Of a stretch of DNA of 64,000 nucleotides, positions 15,159 to 23,755 are shown piece by piece. The notes under the pieces are model-generated. The model saw only the letters and a program-made list of their open reading frames with translations, was not told where the DNA came from and ran no database searches. Location of the stretch: assembly GCA_000799755.1 (NCBI GenBank), contig JUHI01000004.1, positions 310,001 to 374,000 on the forward strand, in the 5' to 3' direction. The position numbers were made by a program, and so were the translations under genes. This stretch comes from Martinezella tropici (GTDB taxonomy: Bacteria; Pseudomonadota; Alphaproteobacteria; Rhizobiales; Rhizobiaceae). How positions within the stretch are numbered: the first letter of the stretch is position 1; each line of letters begins with the position of its first letter.

Positions 15159-18100
15159 TTAGATGCCTTTCACGCGGCTCTTGTTTGCCTTCTGCAGGGC
15201 AGCAATCGCCTTGGCGTTGAAATCCCGGCGGTCCTCCTCGACAATCTTTTCGAGCCGCGCGACGGCTGCAGCGTCGGCACCCCGCGCGTCAATCTGCGGC
15301 GCGTAAGTTAGCTGTGGTCCCGACATTCGGGCAGCGCTGCCGACAACGGCTGCATTCGGCATGCGCGGGGCGCGAACAATGCCGCCGTTGGCAAGCATCA
15401 GCTGGCGTCCCCCGTTGATCGCCTCAAGCAAGGCTCTATTCTTTTGCGTAGCGGCGGCATTGACGACGAATTCGCCGTCCGAGAGCATTGCAGGCACCTT
15501 GTCGGAACGCGGGCCGCCCGGACCAATGACATGACCGCCGCTTGCCAACTTCTTGATGGGACCACCATCAGCATGGAAGAGGTTCGAAAACCAGTTCGTG
15601 CTGCCAGATGAGCCGAACAGATCATTAAGAGCGAGATCAAGCAATTTTGAGCCGATCTTTTCCAGAACGTTGCCGAGAGCTTCGGCCGCCGATTTGCCGT
15701 CAATCAGGTCTTGAATAAACCCCTTGGTGGCATCCTTGCTGAAATCGCGCCAATCCTCGACCTTCTGTCGTAGCTTGTCCTGGCTCTCAGCCAGGCGGTT
15801 TGCGCCGGCATCAGCCTCGCCGTAGCCGACAGCGAGCGCACGCATGGCCAGAGCCTGTTCCTGCGCCGCAGGGGTGAGCTTGGACAGGTCACCATTCAGC
15901 AACTGCTGCGCCGAGGTCAGTTCGCGACCCGCAGCCGTTCCATGCTCCTGCGCGAGGTTCAGCAGCTCCTGTGCCTTCTGCAGGGTCGACAGGGCTTTGC
16001 CATTGTCGTTGAGCAGGGGATTGAGGGCAGCACGCAGGCCGGTTTCCTCCTTCAACTGGTCAAGCTGCTGTTGCTGCTGTTTCAGTGAGTTGTCGTAGTC
16101 CGCGCGATCTTCGAGGCGTTTCGTGCCGGCCGTCGACATACCGGCCCGCTTCTGCCCATAGGCAATCACGTCGTCGACCGTCGCGCCCCGACCGAGGATG
16201 GTCGGATTCGCGCGTACCGCATCAGCCGACAGAACCTTTGACGCGAGCGTGCCGGATGGGGCTTTGAGAAGATTGGCCGCGCCCTGTGGTCCGAGGAAAT
16301 GGGCGAGCTGCAGCTTGTATTCGTCGGCAGCATCGACGACCGATATACCCGCCTGCTGCAGTAGCTTGGCGTTCTCACGCGCATAGGCATCGATCAGGAC
16401 TTTCGACTTTTCTCCATTGCTACGCAGGGCAAGAATGGCGGGATCGGTCAGAGTTGCGGCTTCATCGGGAAAGTATTTCTTGAACAGATTGAGCCAGGTC
16501 TTTTCGATGAATTGGCCAAGACCCATCGCGGTCGACTTATCGTTCTTGATGGTCGGGTTGCCGCTCGACTCCGCACCGATGACGCGATCCGAGAAACCGG
16601 AAATGAGGCCGTCATACGCCTGCACGGATTTTTCGTTGGCAAGCTCGGTCTTGGCCTGCATTCGGGCGGACGCATCCGAAATCGCGCCGCCCAAATCCTT
16701 GACGGCTTTCGCAACCTCAAGCGTGCGCTTGTCCAATTCCTTTTCCGCCTGCGACTTCTGCGATTCTGCCGTGCGTTTGTCCAGACCCTTTTGGGTTGCC
16801 TGCTGCTGCTGGTAATAGGCGCGATCCTGCGCCGAGCTGCCGGCCGGGCCTGCCGTCTGTTCGGGTCCCTGCGTCGTCATGCTCGGCAGATCGCGTTTGA
16901 GAACCGCCGTGTACCGCTTCAACGATTCCATCTGCGGCAAAAGCTTGCGCAGGCTGGCAATCATCTCATCAATCGGCTGGCTCGGCTTCGTCTTCGCGAT
17001 ATCGTCGAGCAACGAGTTGAGAGCTTCAAGCGTGTTCTTGCCGTCCAACGCCTTCAGGATCACCTCCTGCAAGTCCTTGGCTGCCTTCTTATCAGCGTCC
17101 GAAGCGTCAGAATGGATGAAGGGCGTTCCCCTGATCAGTTCCAACTGGTTTTGAATATCGCCAAGCGTCTGCGGGCCGCTAAAGCCAAAATATTCCGACC
17201 AGCTCCGGCCCTTTATGCGCTCCATTTCATCAGCGATATCCTTAAGGCGCTTTCGCGTCTCTTCCGGCGCCAGGTTCTTGATAGCCTCCGCAGCGTTATC
17301 AATCTTCGGCTTCATCTCGCCGGCATAGATGCCGAGGGTCTGCATTTCCTGCTTGAGCCGATCGGTGCGGGCGCTCGCTTCGATGGCAGAGTCTGCAAAG
17401 TAGCCGAGGGCGACGGTAGCGCCGACGCCGATGACGGCACCAATCGGACCGGCAGCAGCGCTTATGCCCGCAATCGCGGTCCCAACGGATGCCGCCGTGC
17501 GCGCGGCCTTGATCGCAGTCACGAAGCGACCGACTGCAACGCCCGCTTCTGCCAGCTTCAACACCATGCCGCCGATGGCGCGGCCCACCAGAGCGCCTGC
17601 GATGACGGCGGCAACCTTCAATGTCGTATCGGCGATCACGTCGAAATTATCGGCAAGCGCATTCAAGCCCTGCACCAGACGTTGCGACGCGCCAAGGCTG
17701 GAGTCCGTCTGGCCGATATATTTCGTCAGCGCATTGTCGACCTTGGTAAAGCCCTGCGAAATCGTCTCGGTCGCATTGGCGGCCATAGCCTGAATCGAGG
17801 GCAGACCTTTGAGGAACGCCTGAAAGAATTCCTTGCCGGTGACCGAGCCGGCATTCACAAGCTGTTTCAGCTTGCTGACGGAACCGCCGGCCGCATCGAG
17901 GCCGTTGGCGACGGCCATCAGGATCGGGCGCGCGCCTTCGTTGACGGAATTGAACTCTTCCGCCTGCACGCGCGCTTGCCCGAGCAACTGGCCAAGCTGG
18001 GTCAAAGCGCCTGATGCTTCGGTCGAACTGGTGCCCGCGACACGCAGCGCGGTCGCAACACCATCGGAGAAGCGAAGCAATTCCGACTGAGAAGCGCCAA

Positions 18101-18500
18101 GGTTGTCGCTTGCCTGCGCCGCCTTGCCGAATAGGCTCGTCAAAGCACCGATAGGGGCGGAGTTTTTCTGCGCAGAGGCATAAAGCTGGTCGAGGACGTT
18201 AACCTGCTTTGTGCCGACGACGCCGGCAACCGCGAGGCTGTTCTTGGCCGCAGTCCACGCATCGGCATATTTCATAACCTCGTTGACCGACAGAAGCGCA
18301 CCAACGCCAGCGAGAGGCGCAATAAGAGATTTTGCCGCCCCACGACCGATATTATCGATGTTGGCATTCATCTTGCGGAAGCGCGCTTCGATGGCGCGCG
18401 CCTGTGAATTGGTCACATCGCGTGCCTTCATCATCTCGCGCTGATACTGCTTGATATCAGCGCTCAACTGCACGACGAGCTTTTCAACGTCGGTCGCCAT
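15159..18500 (-). CDS. Phage tape measure protein with embedded lytic transglycosylase domain
   Basis: The 1113-residue protein begins with a long coiled coil (residues about 10-50). It then has the conserved tape-measure domain (VLDQLYASAQKNSAPIGALT and ALRVAGTSSTEASGALTQLGQLL, about 100-220) and hydrophobic Gly/Ala segments (about 285-380). A soluble lytic transglycosylase-like domain lies at about 630-790, with IGAESSGNP carrying the likely catalytic Glu near 641 and MGLGQFIEKTW after it. The C-terminus is basic. Its length would set a tail of roughly 160 nm at the usual ratio. The embedded lysozyme-like domain probably aids passage through peptidoglycan during DNA entry. Confidence 0.9.
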   Translation of the reverse strand: MATDVEKLVVQLSADIKQYQREMMKARDVTNSQARAIEARFRKMNANIDNIGRGAAKSLIAPLAGVGALLSVNEVMKYADAWTAAKNSLAVAGVVGTKQVNVLDQLYASAQKNSAPIGALTSLFGKAAQASDNLGASQSELLRFSDGVATALRVAGTSSTEASGALTQLGQLLGQARVQAEEFNSVNEGARPILMAVANGLDAAGGSVSKLKQLVNAGSVTGKEFFQAFLKGLPSIQAMAANATETISQGFTKVDNALTKYIGQTDSSLGASQRLVQGLNALADNFDVIADTTLKVAAVIAGALVGRAIGGMVLKLAEAGVAVGRFVTAIKAARTAASVGTAIAGISAAAGPIGAVIGVGATVALGYFADSAIEASARTDRLKQEMQTLGIYAGEMKPKIDNAAEAIKNLAPEETRKRLKDIADEMERIKGRSWSEYFGFSGPQTLGDIQNQLELIRGTPFIHSDASDADKKAAKDLQEVILKALDGKNTLEALNSLLDDIAKTKPSQPIDEMIASLRKLLPQMESLKRYTAVLKRDLPSMTTQGPEQTAGPAGSSAQDRAYYQQQQATQKGLDKRTAESQKSQAEKELDKRTLEVAKAVKDLGGAISDASARMQAKTELANEKSVQAYDGLISGFSDRVIGAESSGNPTIKNDKSTAMGLGQFIEKTWLNLFKKYFPDEAATLTDPAILALRSNGEKSKVLIDAYARENAKLLQQAGISVVDAADEYKLQLAHFLGPQGAANLLKAPSGTLASKVLSADAVRANPTILGRGATVDDVIAYGQKRAGMSTAGTKRLEDRADYDNSLKQQQQQLDQLKEETGLRAALNPLLNDNGKALSTLQKAQELLNLAQEHGTAAGRELTSAQQLLNGDLSKLTPAAQEQALAMRALAVGYGEADAGANRLAESQDKLRQKVEDWRDFSKDATKGFIQDLIDGKSAAEALGNVLEKIGSKLLDLALNDLFGSSGSTNWFSNLFHADGGPIKKLASGGHVIGPGGPRSDKVPAMLSDGEFVVNAAATQKNRALLEAINGGRQLMLANGGIVRAPRMPNAAVVGSAARMSGPQLTYAPQIDARGADAAAVARLEKIVEEDRRDFNAKAIAALQKANKSRVKGI

Positions 18501-18553
18501 GATCCATCCATTTTTCGAGAGTGTGCGAGTTGGCGAACCCGGATGCCTAGTCT

Positions 18554-18700
18554 CTAGCCGCCATCAATCCATTGCCAGAGATCGTCTTTTTCTTTCTCGG
18601 TCAGTCCCTCGTCATCGCTGTTTGCAGCGATGTAGCCATCCAATGCCGAGAAATATTGGAACATCGACATTTGTCGAACCTGCTGCGGCGAGTAGCCCAT
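18554..18700 (-). CDS. Short tail assembly chaperone, downstream frame (G-T-like)
   Basis: A 48-residue frame begins MGYSPQQVRQMSMFQYF (ATG 18700) and ends LWQWIDGG before the tape measure gene. The M(G/S)YSP..V..M...QY pattern is typical of small chaperones that follow the main tail chaperone in siphoviruses and gene transfer agents. In frame, the sequence stays open and protein-like upstream (KLRFGAIYGNGAA) into the 3' end of the preceding gene, in the -1 frame relative to it. It may therefore be made as a frameshift extension rather than from its own weakly preceded ATG. Confidence 0.6.
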   Translation of the reverse strand: MGYSPQQVRQMSMFQYFSALDGYIAANSDDEGLTEKEKDDLWQWIDGG

Positions 18701-18732
18701 CGCCGCGCCATTGCCGTAGATCGCGCCAAATC

Positions 18733-19116
18733 TCAGCTTTCCGTCGGGGAGGTCGTCGAGAGGTTCCCCGCTGGATTTGGCGCGCCTTCCTCCCCCGGCT
18801 TTTCGTCCTCTACGCCGACGACACCTGCAGAGAGGATGGCTTGAGCGAACTGCAGGTTCTCCATGGGAGGACGGCCCTTGACGTAGAACCGAACTTTCTT
18901 GAGTGCATCAGTCGGCGCCATGCCGCCACCGACAAGGCCAAGCCGGATTGTTTCGGCGATATCCGCCAGACGCCAGCTTTCATCGTAGAGCCGACCCAGC
19001 AGAACATAAGGGCCGGCGTCGCAAGCTTCCTGCAGCTCTTCAAGCTCGCCCCAGCCCAGGCGGAAGACGTGATCGCCATCCGCCCAGGCCAGGATTATTT
19101 TCGCGTCGCGGCTCAT
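18733..19116 (-). CDS. Phage tail assembly chaperone (gene transfer agent GTA_TAC-like)
   Basis: This 127-residue protein contains LGWGELEELQEACDAGPYVLLGRL (about residues 20-43) and a DIAETIRLGLVGGGM segment (about 52-66). Both are hallmarks of the tail chaperone family shared by alphaproteobacterial gene transfer agents and siphoviruses. It sits between the tail tube and the tape measure genes, the canonical place for the G-type chaperone that coats the tape measure during tail assembly. The acidic Ser/Thr C-terminus overlaps the start of the -1 frame described separately. Confidence 0.8.
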   Translation of the reverse strand: MSRDAKIILAWADGDHVFRLGWGELEELQEACDAGPYVLLGRLYDESWRLADIAETIRLGLVGGGMAPTDALKKVRFYVKGRPPMENLQFAQAILSAGVVGVEDEKPGEEGAPNPAGNLSTTSPTES

Positions 19117-19118
19117 GA

Positions 19119-19568
19119 TCAGGGACCGGCAGGCGTGACGACGCGCTTCATTTCGCCGTCGCTCTGCATGTTCACATTCTGCGTGACGCGCCGGCCGTTT
19201 GGCGCCCCGACTTCAAGCGTCTCGACATGCATGCGGCCGGTCCATGTGATCGTCTTTGACGGAAATTCCCATTCGACCTTGGCCGGGACAGAATCGACGC
19301 TTTCCCACGCATCGAGCCACGTTTCGGTGCTTTCGAGCGCAAGGACACCTTCGCCGCTGATACCCATGGAAAGCGAGGTTGCGTCACGGCCGAGCCAATC
19401 GACCTTGTCCGGATCTTCGCAGTCCGGCAACTGCACTTCTTCGAGCGCCTTGGTGAGGGTGATCGTCTTCTGAGTGAAGCCGCACGGTGCGGAATAGACG
19501 ATCGGCGTGGCGGAATTGCCGAGCAGGACGCGGATTTTTCCGCCCCTGACAGTGGTAGGCTGTGCCAT
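19119..19568 (-). CDS. Phage major tail tube protein
   Basis: This 149-residue beta-rich protein starts MAQPTTVRGGKIRVLLGN. Its middle (CEDPDKVDWLGRDATSLSMGISGEGVL) and the EFPSKTITWTGRMHVETLEV segment match siphophage tail tube proteins of the TP901-1/gene-transfer-agent type. It is two bases upstream of the tail chaperone gene. It polymerises around the tape measure to form the tube. Confidence 0.8.
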   Translation of the reverse strand: MAQPTTVRGGKIRVLLGNSATPIVYSAPCGFTQKTITLTKALEEVQLPDCEDPDKVDWLGRDATSLSMGISGEGVLALESTETWLDAWESVDSVPAKVEWEFPSKTITWTGRMHVETLEVGAPNGRRVTQNVNMQSDGEMKRVVTPAGP

Positions 19569-19648
19569 GGCAGTAACTCCTAGGTTGGCAGCAGGAAGGG
19601 ACCGCCCGATATGGGCGGCTTACGGCAGGACGCCGATTTGAGAATTCG

Positions 19649-20077
19649 CTAGAACTTGTCGACGGCGACGCCGTAGCGAAGAGCCGCGCGCGATGTCAGG
19701 CCATCAGGATCGCGCATGACGTCACGTCCCTGATATTCGAGAGCCACGAAGGCATTGTCGGTCAGCGGCAACTCACGTTCGAAAAGCTCGTCTTCGATGG
19801 CGCGAGCGATGCGCTTCACTTCACCATAGCCAACTGCACGCGACCAGACGTCGATAGGCAAAATGAAGTCGGTTGCACGTACGCGGTCAGCATCGAGCGG
19901 AATTTCGCTGTCCTGCCCGAGCGAGATGAATGGAAATTCCGCCTTTACCGTGCCGCTGACCTGGTCTCGCGGCACGCGATCAAAGATGCGGCCGTGGACC
20001 AAGGGCGCAAGGCGGGCGCTGTTCTTGAAGAGCGCCACTAAGGCAACTTGGATTTCATAAGAAGGGTCTTCGCTCAT
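19649..20077 (-). CDS. Tail completion/terminator protein (DUF3168-like)
   Basis: Starting at MSEDPSYEIQVALVALFK (20077), the 142-residue protein has the pattern of tail terminator proteins: an N-terminal helix, a GRIFDRVPRDQ strand, FPFISLGQDSE, then FILPIDVWSRAVGYGEVKRIARAIEDEL. It overlaps the stop of the upstream HK97 gp10-like gene by ATGA. The longer frame to 20329 only reads through that gene and is rejected. It would cap the tail and join it to the head. Confidence 0.8.
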   Translation of the reverse strand: MSEDPSYEIQVALVALFKNSARLAPLVHGRIFDRVPRDQVSGTVKAEFPFISLGQDSEIPLDADRVRATDFILPIDVWSRAVGYGEVKRIARAIEDELFERELPLTDNAFVALEYQGRDVMRDPDGLTSRAALRYGVAVDKF

Positions 20078-20520
20078 GAGGATGAAACCACCGACTTTGC
20101 GGCGTCGCGGACGCCCTTGCGGATTTGCCGGACGGCCGACTTGCGGCCGGCGCGCCAACTCACGTAAAAATAAGGACTGGCCGGCATATCGACCGTGCCG
20201 AATTCCTGCCAACGAGCGTAAAAGGCTTCCTTGTCGCCGGCATAAATCGTGATCGTGAGATCGCCGCCCATCGAGGCCTTGACCTGCGAAACGATGCCCG
20301 CGCCTTTCGGAGCCTTGCCCCATGTCCACGCAATGCTGTCGCGGAGCGCGCCACGGCGCCGGCCGCGAACTTCATCCTTCAGCACCGGGGCGAGCCGGCG
20401 CATAAGGCCGACGATTTCTTCGGCAGCCTTTTCCATCTCGCCTCTGATCTTGGCAACCACGGCGTCGGGCAGGCGCTTCAATTTGCGATCGAGGCGCGCG
20501 AGATTGAGAATGCTGCTCAT
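20074..20520 (-). CDS. HK97 gp10-like head-tail connector protein
   Basis: Starting at MSSILNLARLDRKLKRLP (20520), the 148-residue basic protein has an N-terminal helix pair (VVAKIRGEMEKAAEEIVGLMRRLAPV) and the family's YARWQEFGTVDMPASPYFYVSWRA segment (about residues 100-124). HK97 gp10-type proteins act at the head-tail joint. It overlaps both neighbours by four bases (ATGA), showing translational coupling in the connector cluster. Confidence 0.85.
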   Translation of the reverse strand: MSSILNLARLDRKLKRLPDAVVAKIRGEMEKAAEEIVGLMRRLAPVLKDEVRGRRRGALRDSIAWTWGKAPKGAGIVSQVKASMGGDLTITIYAGDKEAFYARWQEFGTVDMPASPYFYVSWRAGRKSAVRQIRKGVRDAAKSVVSSS

Positions 20521-20867
20521 CCGTCGGCAACCCCGCTCTGACACAGGAAGTCGAGCCAAAGGCGATCGTCGGTCGGCGTGACATCGCGAACATTGAAGCT
20601 CTGGCCGGTTAGAACGTCCCGCACCCGCCAATCGGTCGTCACGCGCCGGGAGAGAGCGGAAGCGCGCACAAAAATCACCTGGCTATGCTGCCCTTGCAAT
20701 CGGCCGGCCAGAACCGTTTCGCCGCCGCGCAGATGCACATAGCCGGCACGAAGCTGGAATTGCTCTCTCCAGTTGCCTTCGGTGTTGCCGTCGATGTTCT
20801 CGATTTCCTCGCGAACGTCGAAGGCGACGCGATGGAGAAGGTCACCCGTCGTTCTCGGCTTTGCCAT
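20517..20867 (-). CDS. Phage head closure protein (gp16-like head-tail adaptor)
   Basis: This 116-residue protein begins MAKPRTTGDLLHRVAFDVRE and has the beta-barrel pattern of head closure proteins (WREQFQLRAGYVHLRGGETVLAGRLQG, then TTDWRVRDVLTGQSFNVRDVTPTDDRLWLDFLC). It lies between the small 62-residue protein and the gp10-like protein. It plugs the connector after DNA packaging. Confidence 0.85.
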   Translation of the reverse strand: MAKPRTTGDLLHRVAFDVREEIENIDGNTEGNWREQFQLRAGYVHLRGGETVLAGRLQGQHSQVIFVRASALSRRVTTDWRVRDVLTGQSFNVRDVTPTDDRLWLDFLCQSGVADG

Positions 20868-21030
20868 CGGTCGTTCCCTTGGGGGTTGCGGCCAAGATGG
20901 CCTTTTTTGCCGCCGTCGCCTGGCGAGCGCATTCGCGCGTCACGACGCAGGTCATTCCCGCCCGATAGGCGATCGTCACGGCACGCGCCGGCTTGTAGTC
21001 GAAATCGTCGGTGAAACGGACGCGGGGCAT
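20842..21030 (-). CDS. Small phage protein in the connector cluster
   Basis: This 62-residue protein starts MPRVRFTDDFDYKPARAVTIAYRAG. Its 3' end overlaps the head closure gene by 26 bases and its start touches the stop of the gp6-like gene. The R(F/V)..DFD..P.....I.Y..G pattern recurs in small proteins next to connectors in rhizobial prophages. Function unknown. Confidence 0.55.
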   Translation of the reverse strand: MPRVRFTDDFDYKPARAVTIAYRAGMTCVVTRECARQATAAKKAILAATPKGTTDGKAENDG

Positions 21031-21581
21031 TATCCATACCTCCGATGATTGACCATCAGGTCGTCGAAGGCGGTTTCGCCACCGGCCGGTTGATTGTCAG
21101 GATTGATGAAGGCCGCAGCGATCCATAGAAGCATGGCGTGCGCCACCGAGTCCGGCAGCTCGTCATAGCCAATATCAGCCGTTACGGTGATGCGGCTATC
21201 CGGCTGGATCTGCGGCCAGACGCGGCCGGTGCGGAGAAAGATCGAAGCCTCCAATCCGAATAGACGCGACATATAGAGGCTTTGAGGCAATGTCTGTTCC
21301 GCCCCTGCGGTGTCGACATAGGACACGGTGACAACATTGCGTACCGGAGCGACATCAAGGCGCCGGAAATCATCGAAACTGTCACACTCCATCTTAACCG
21401 TGCGGGGCGAAAAGAACTGCCCGCAATAGCGTTCGGCATGATCCTGCGCAGCGGCGACGATACGCTTGATATCGTCGTCGAACTCGGTGTTTTCGGGAAG
21501 CTCCCGGCACTGCCGTTTCGCCACATCGAAGGCGATGGCAGACGCCGGCTTGTCGCCAACGGTTACGGGCGGATACCACAT
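21030..21581 (-). CDS. Phage head-tail connector protein (gp6-like)
   Basis: This 183-residue protein starts MWYPPVTVGDKPASAIAFDVAK and contains DDDIKRIVAAAQDHAERYCGQFFSPRTVKMECDSF (about residues 35-69) and, near the C-terminus, DELPDSVAHAMLLWIAAAFINPD. These are the landmarks of gp6-type connectors that form a ring under the portal. It touches both neighbouring genes. Confidence 0.85.
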   Translation of the reverse strand: MWYPPVTVGDKPASAIAFDVAKRQCRELPENTEFDDDIKRIVAAAQDHAERYCGQFFSPRTVKMECDSFDDFRRLDVAPVRNVVTVSYVDTAGAEQTLPQSLYMSRLFGLEASIFLRTGRVWPQIQPDSRITVTADIGYDELPDSVAHAMLLWIAAAFINPDNQPAGGETAFDDLMVNHRRYG

Positions 21582-21784
21582 TAGCGGGTCTCCCGAGCCT
21601 TCGGTTTGACGGCCTTTTCGGCTTTGGGCTTTTGGGAGGCTTCGATCGTCGGGCCAGCAACGCGAACCGCGAGAGCGGCGGCAATGAAATCCTCTTCATC
21701 CTCAAACGAGAAGCGGCTGGTTTCGTCCCCGGGCGATAGAGCGAAATCGACACCGGCAATGCCGGCGAGCATTTTAATGGTCAT
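21581..21784 (-). CDS. Small phage protein between capsid and connector
   Basis: This 67-residue protein begins MTIKMLAGIAGVDFALSPGDETSRFSFEDEEDFI and ends in a Lys/Ala/Pro-rich tail. Similar small proteins lie just after the major capsid gene in HK97-type phages. It is coupled to the downstream connector gene by a one-base overlap of its stop with the next start. Function unknown. Confidence 0.55.
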   Translation of the reverse strand: MTIKMLAGIAGVDFALSPGDETSRFSFEDEEDFIAAALAVRVAGPTIEASQKPKAEKAVKPKARETR

Positions 21785-21844
21785 TATCGGTCTCCGGAAA
21801 AGGTGGCCGCCACATTGGCGACCACGGCAGAGGGGATGGAGTGC

Positions 21845-23110
21845 TTACGCGCCTTTTCCGATGAGGTGCTTGACGGCGCCACTATCGCCCAACTCGCCAT
21901 CGAAGCGGGCGAGGCCGGCGATGCCCATGTCCGGCCAGAAGCGTTCGCGCAGCACACCGATTACGGTCGATCCTACCTTGCGGACGAAGTACTTGCCGAA
22001 ATCGCCGAACAGCATAGCTTTCTTGCCGGCACCGATATCATCCATGGCCTGGTTGATGCTGTAGGGGCGATTGTTGAGCAGAGCCGGCGCACCGTTCTGC
22101 ACATCGCCCTTCTGCCAGAGATAGTTGCCTTGGCCGTCTTTGAGCTTGCGGACGGCCTTGAACGTATTGTCGTTCATCATGTATCGCGCCTTGGGTGAGG
22201 TGCGATATGCTGGGTCAACCGCATGTTCGAGGTCAATGATTTCGTCGAAGGTGATCGCGACGCCGGAAGCAGTGGTGATGCCCAGCGAGGATGCGGTGAC
22301 AATGCCATTCGGCGCGGATTGCCCAGAACCGACAGTGAGGCGACGATTGGCAATGCGGCCAAGGCGTTCACCGATAAGCTGACCCAAAAGGGATTCCATG
22401 TTGAAAATGGAATCCATGTCCAGTTCCCACGACCAGCGAATGAACGGCGTTGCGTACGAGAAAGCATCGAGCGACTTTTGACCGAAAGCCACGTCGCCGC
22501 TGCCGTCGTCAAGCAGCGCCTGCGCTTCCGCATGCTCAGCCGCTTCCTTGTCGGTATCGTCGACAGCCGGCACCTTCATCGGGTTGCCGCTCGACGTGGC
22601 AATGATCGTGCAGATATCTTCATCATACATCGGCCCCCAAGCCTTCATGGACTTGATAATCTGCGCTTCCAGTTCTGTCGGAACGGTGTAACCGCCGGCC
22701 GTGGCAGTGCCGACCGTCTGCGCGCGTTCTTCGAACTTTGTCGCACCCTGCATGAGCACGGCGCGCTCTTCCTGCGAAAGCTGGTCGAGCGGTCCGCAAA
22801 CCGCCTTGGCGAAGACATGACGGTATTCGATCTTGTCGCCTTCCTCTTGCCCGCGACCTTCCTCGCCGCGGGGAATCGGACGCTGGCGGGCGCGGCGCTC
22901 TTCGTCGCGCTGCTCGAGCTTCAGATACTGCTCTTCGCGCTCGACCTGCTTTTCGAGACGATCATGTTCCGCCATGGCGGCGTCATGCTGGGTTTCCAGC
23001 TCCTTTGCGCGCGCCTCGTCGGTCGCGGCGCTGATCTGGTCGAGACGTTCGCGAGCTTCGGCGACAATCTTCGCCTGCTTTTCGCGCAATTCCTTGATGC
23101 GATTTGCCAT
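21845..23110 (-). CDS. HK97-family major capsid protein
   Basis: The 421-residue protein has an N-terminal coiled-coil delta domain (residues about 1-75) that acts as an internal scaffold and is removed by the prohead protease. The HK97-fold shell domain follows (TVGTATAGGYTVPTELEAQIIKSMKAW near 136-162 and NRRLTVGSGQSAPNGIVTASSLG near 255-277). The C-terminal ERFWPDMGIAGLARFDGELGD is typical. Position after protease and portal matches HK97. Confidence 0.93.
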   Translation of the reverse strand: MANRIKELREKQAKIVAEARERLDQISAATDEARAKELETQHDAAMAEHDRLEKQVEREEQYLKLEQRDEERRARQRPIPRGEEGRGQEEGDKIEYRHVFAKAVCGPLDQLSQEERAVLMQGATKFEERAQTVGTATAGGYTVPTELEAQIIKSMKAWGPMYDEDICTIIATSSGNPMKVPAVDDTDKEAAEHAEAQALLDDGSGDVAFGQKSLDAFSYATPFIRWSWELDMDSIFNMESLLGQLIGERLGRIANRRLTVGSGQSAPNGIVTASSLGITTASGVAITFDEIIDLEHAVDPAYRTSPKARYMMNDNTFKAVRKLKDGQGNYLWQKGDVQNGAPALLNNRPYSINQAMDDIGAGKKAMLFGDFGKYFVRKVGSTVIGVLRERFWPDMGIAGLARFDGELGDSGAVKHLIGKGA

Positions 23111-23161
23111 CGTAACTACTCCTAGTTTTCGGCGGGGTTGTTGGGCGCAGGCAGGCGAGCC

Positions 23162-23755
23162 TTACGCTTTACTCCGGACCCTCAAGTCCAGGTGGGCTTT
23201 CATGCGCAGCCGCAGACCGGCGGCATTGAAATTCTGCTGACGCTTTTCCTTGCGGGCTTCGTCGCGGGAGCGCAGGGCAATCGACGTACCCTCATAGGCC
23301 GGCTCCGAAACAACGGAGACCTCCAAAAGTTCGACCTGGTGAATGGTGCGGGTGTCGATGTTGCCGGTCATGTCCCATTCGTCATGGGTGACGATGAAAC
23401 CGAACGACATGCCGGTGATATCGCCGCGTGCGATCAGCTCGCGCACGTCGCGGCCGTCCGTTGTGTCTGGAAGATCGATTTCGACCGCGAGACCCTTGGC
23501 ATCTTCATTCAGCCGCAGGGTGCCGGCGCTGGTGCGGCCAAGCAGGCGCTGGCGATCATGACCATAATAGGCGCGCACATCAGCCGTCTTGAGGCTTTGC
23601 GAGAAGGCACCGGGCGCAATGACCTCGCGGAAATGGCCGCCGATATCGGCCGTATCTCCGAACGTGGCGGCATAGCCTGCAACTGTGTTTTTGTTGTCAG
23701 CGGCGCGATACTGGACAGGAAGCGTAACCGAGCGGGTTTCAGTCTTGATTGTCAT
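23162..23755 (-). CDS. HK97-family prohead protease
   Basis: The 197-residue protein starts at the second of two adjacent ATGs (23755), six bases after GGAG; ATG 23758 is equivalent. Landmarks are VAGYAATFGD, AYYGHDRQRLLGRT with the catalytic His, and ITGMSFGFIV with the catalytic Ser, as in herpesvirus-fold prohead proteases. It cleaves the capsid delta domain during maturation. The longer frame upstream to 24016 is only overlap with the portal gene. Its 5' end overlaps the portal stop by about 17 bases. Confidence 0.92.
   Translation of the reverse strand: MTIKTETRSVTLPVQYRAADNKNTVAGYAATFGDTADIGGHFREVIAPGAFSQSLKTADVRAYYGHDRQRLLGRTSAGTLRLNEDAKGLAVEIDLPDTTDGRDVRELIARGDITGMSFGFIVTHDEWDMTGNIDTRTIHQVELLEVSVVSEPAYEGTSIALRSRDEARKEKRQQNFNAAGLRLRMKAHLDLRVRSKA

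Noticed and set aside
16512..18014. 500-residue plus-strand frame opposite the tape measure gene
   Set aside because: It is Arg/Leu-rich antisense translation of a well-supported tape measure gene and shows no domain pattern.
18720..18780. Lambda-type slippery heptamer in the tail chaperone gene
   Set aside because: A CGGAAAG resembling GGGAAAG is present near 18740 but lies in the wrong frame to move ribosomes from the upstream to the downstream frame.
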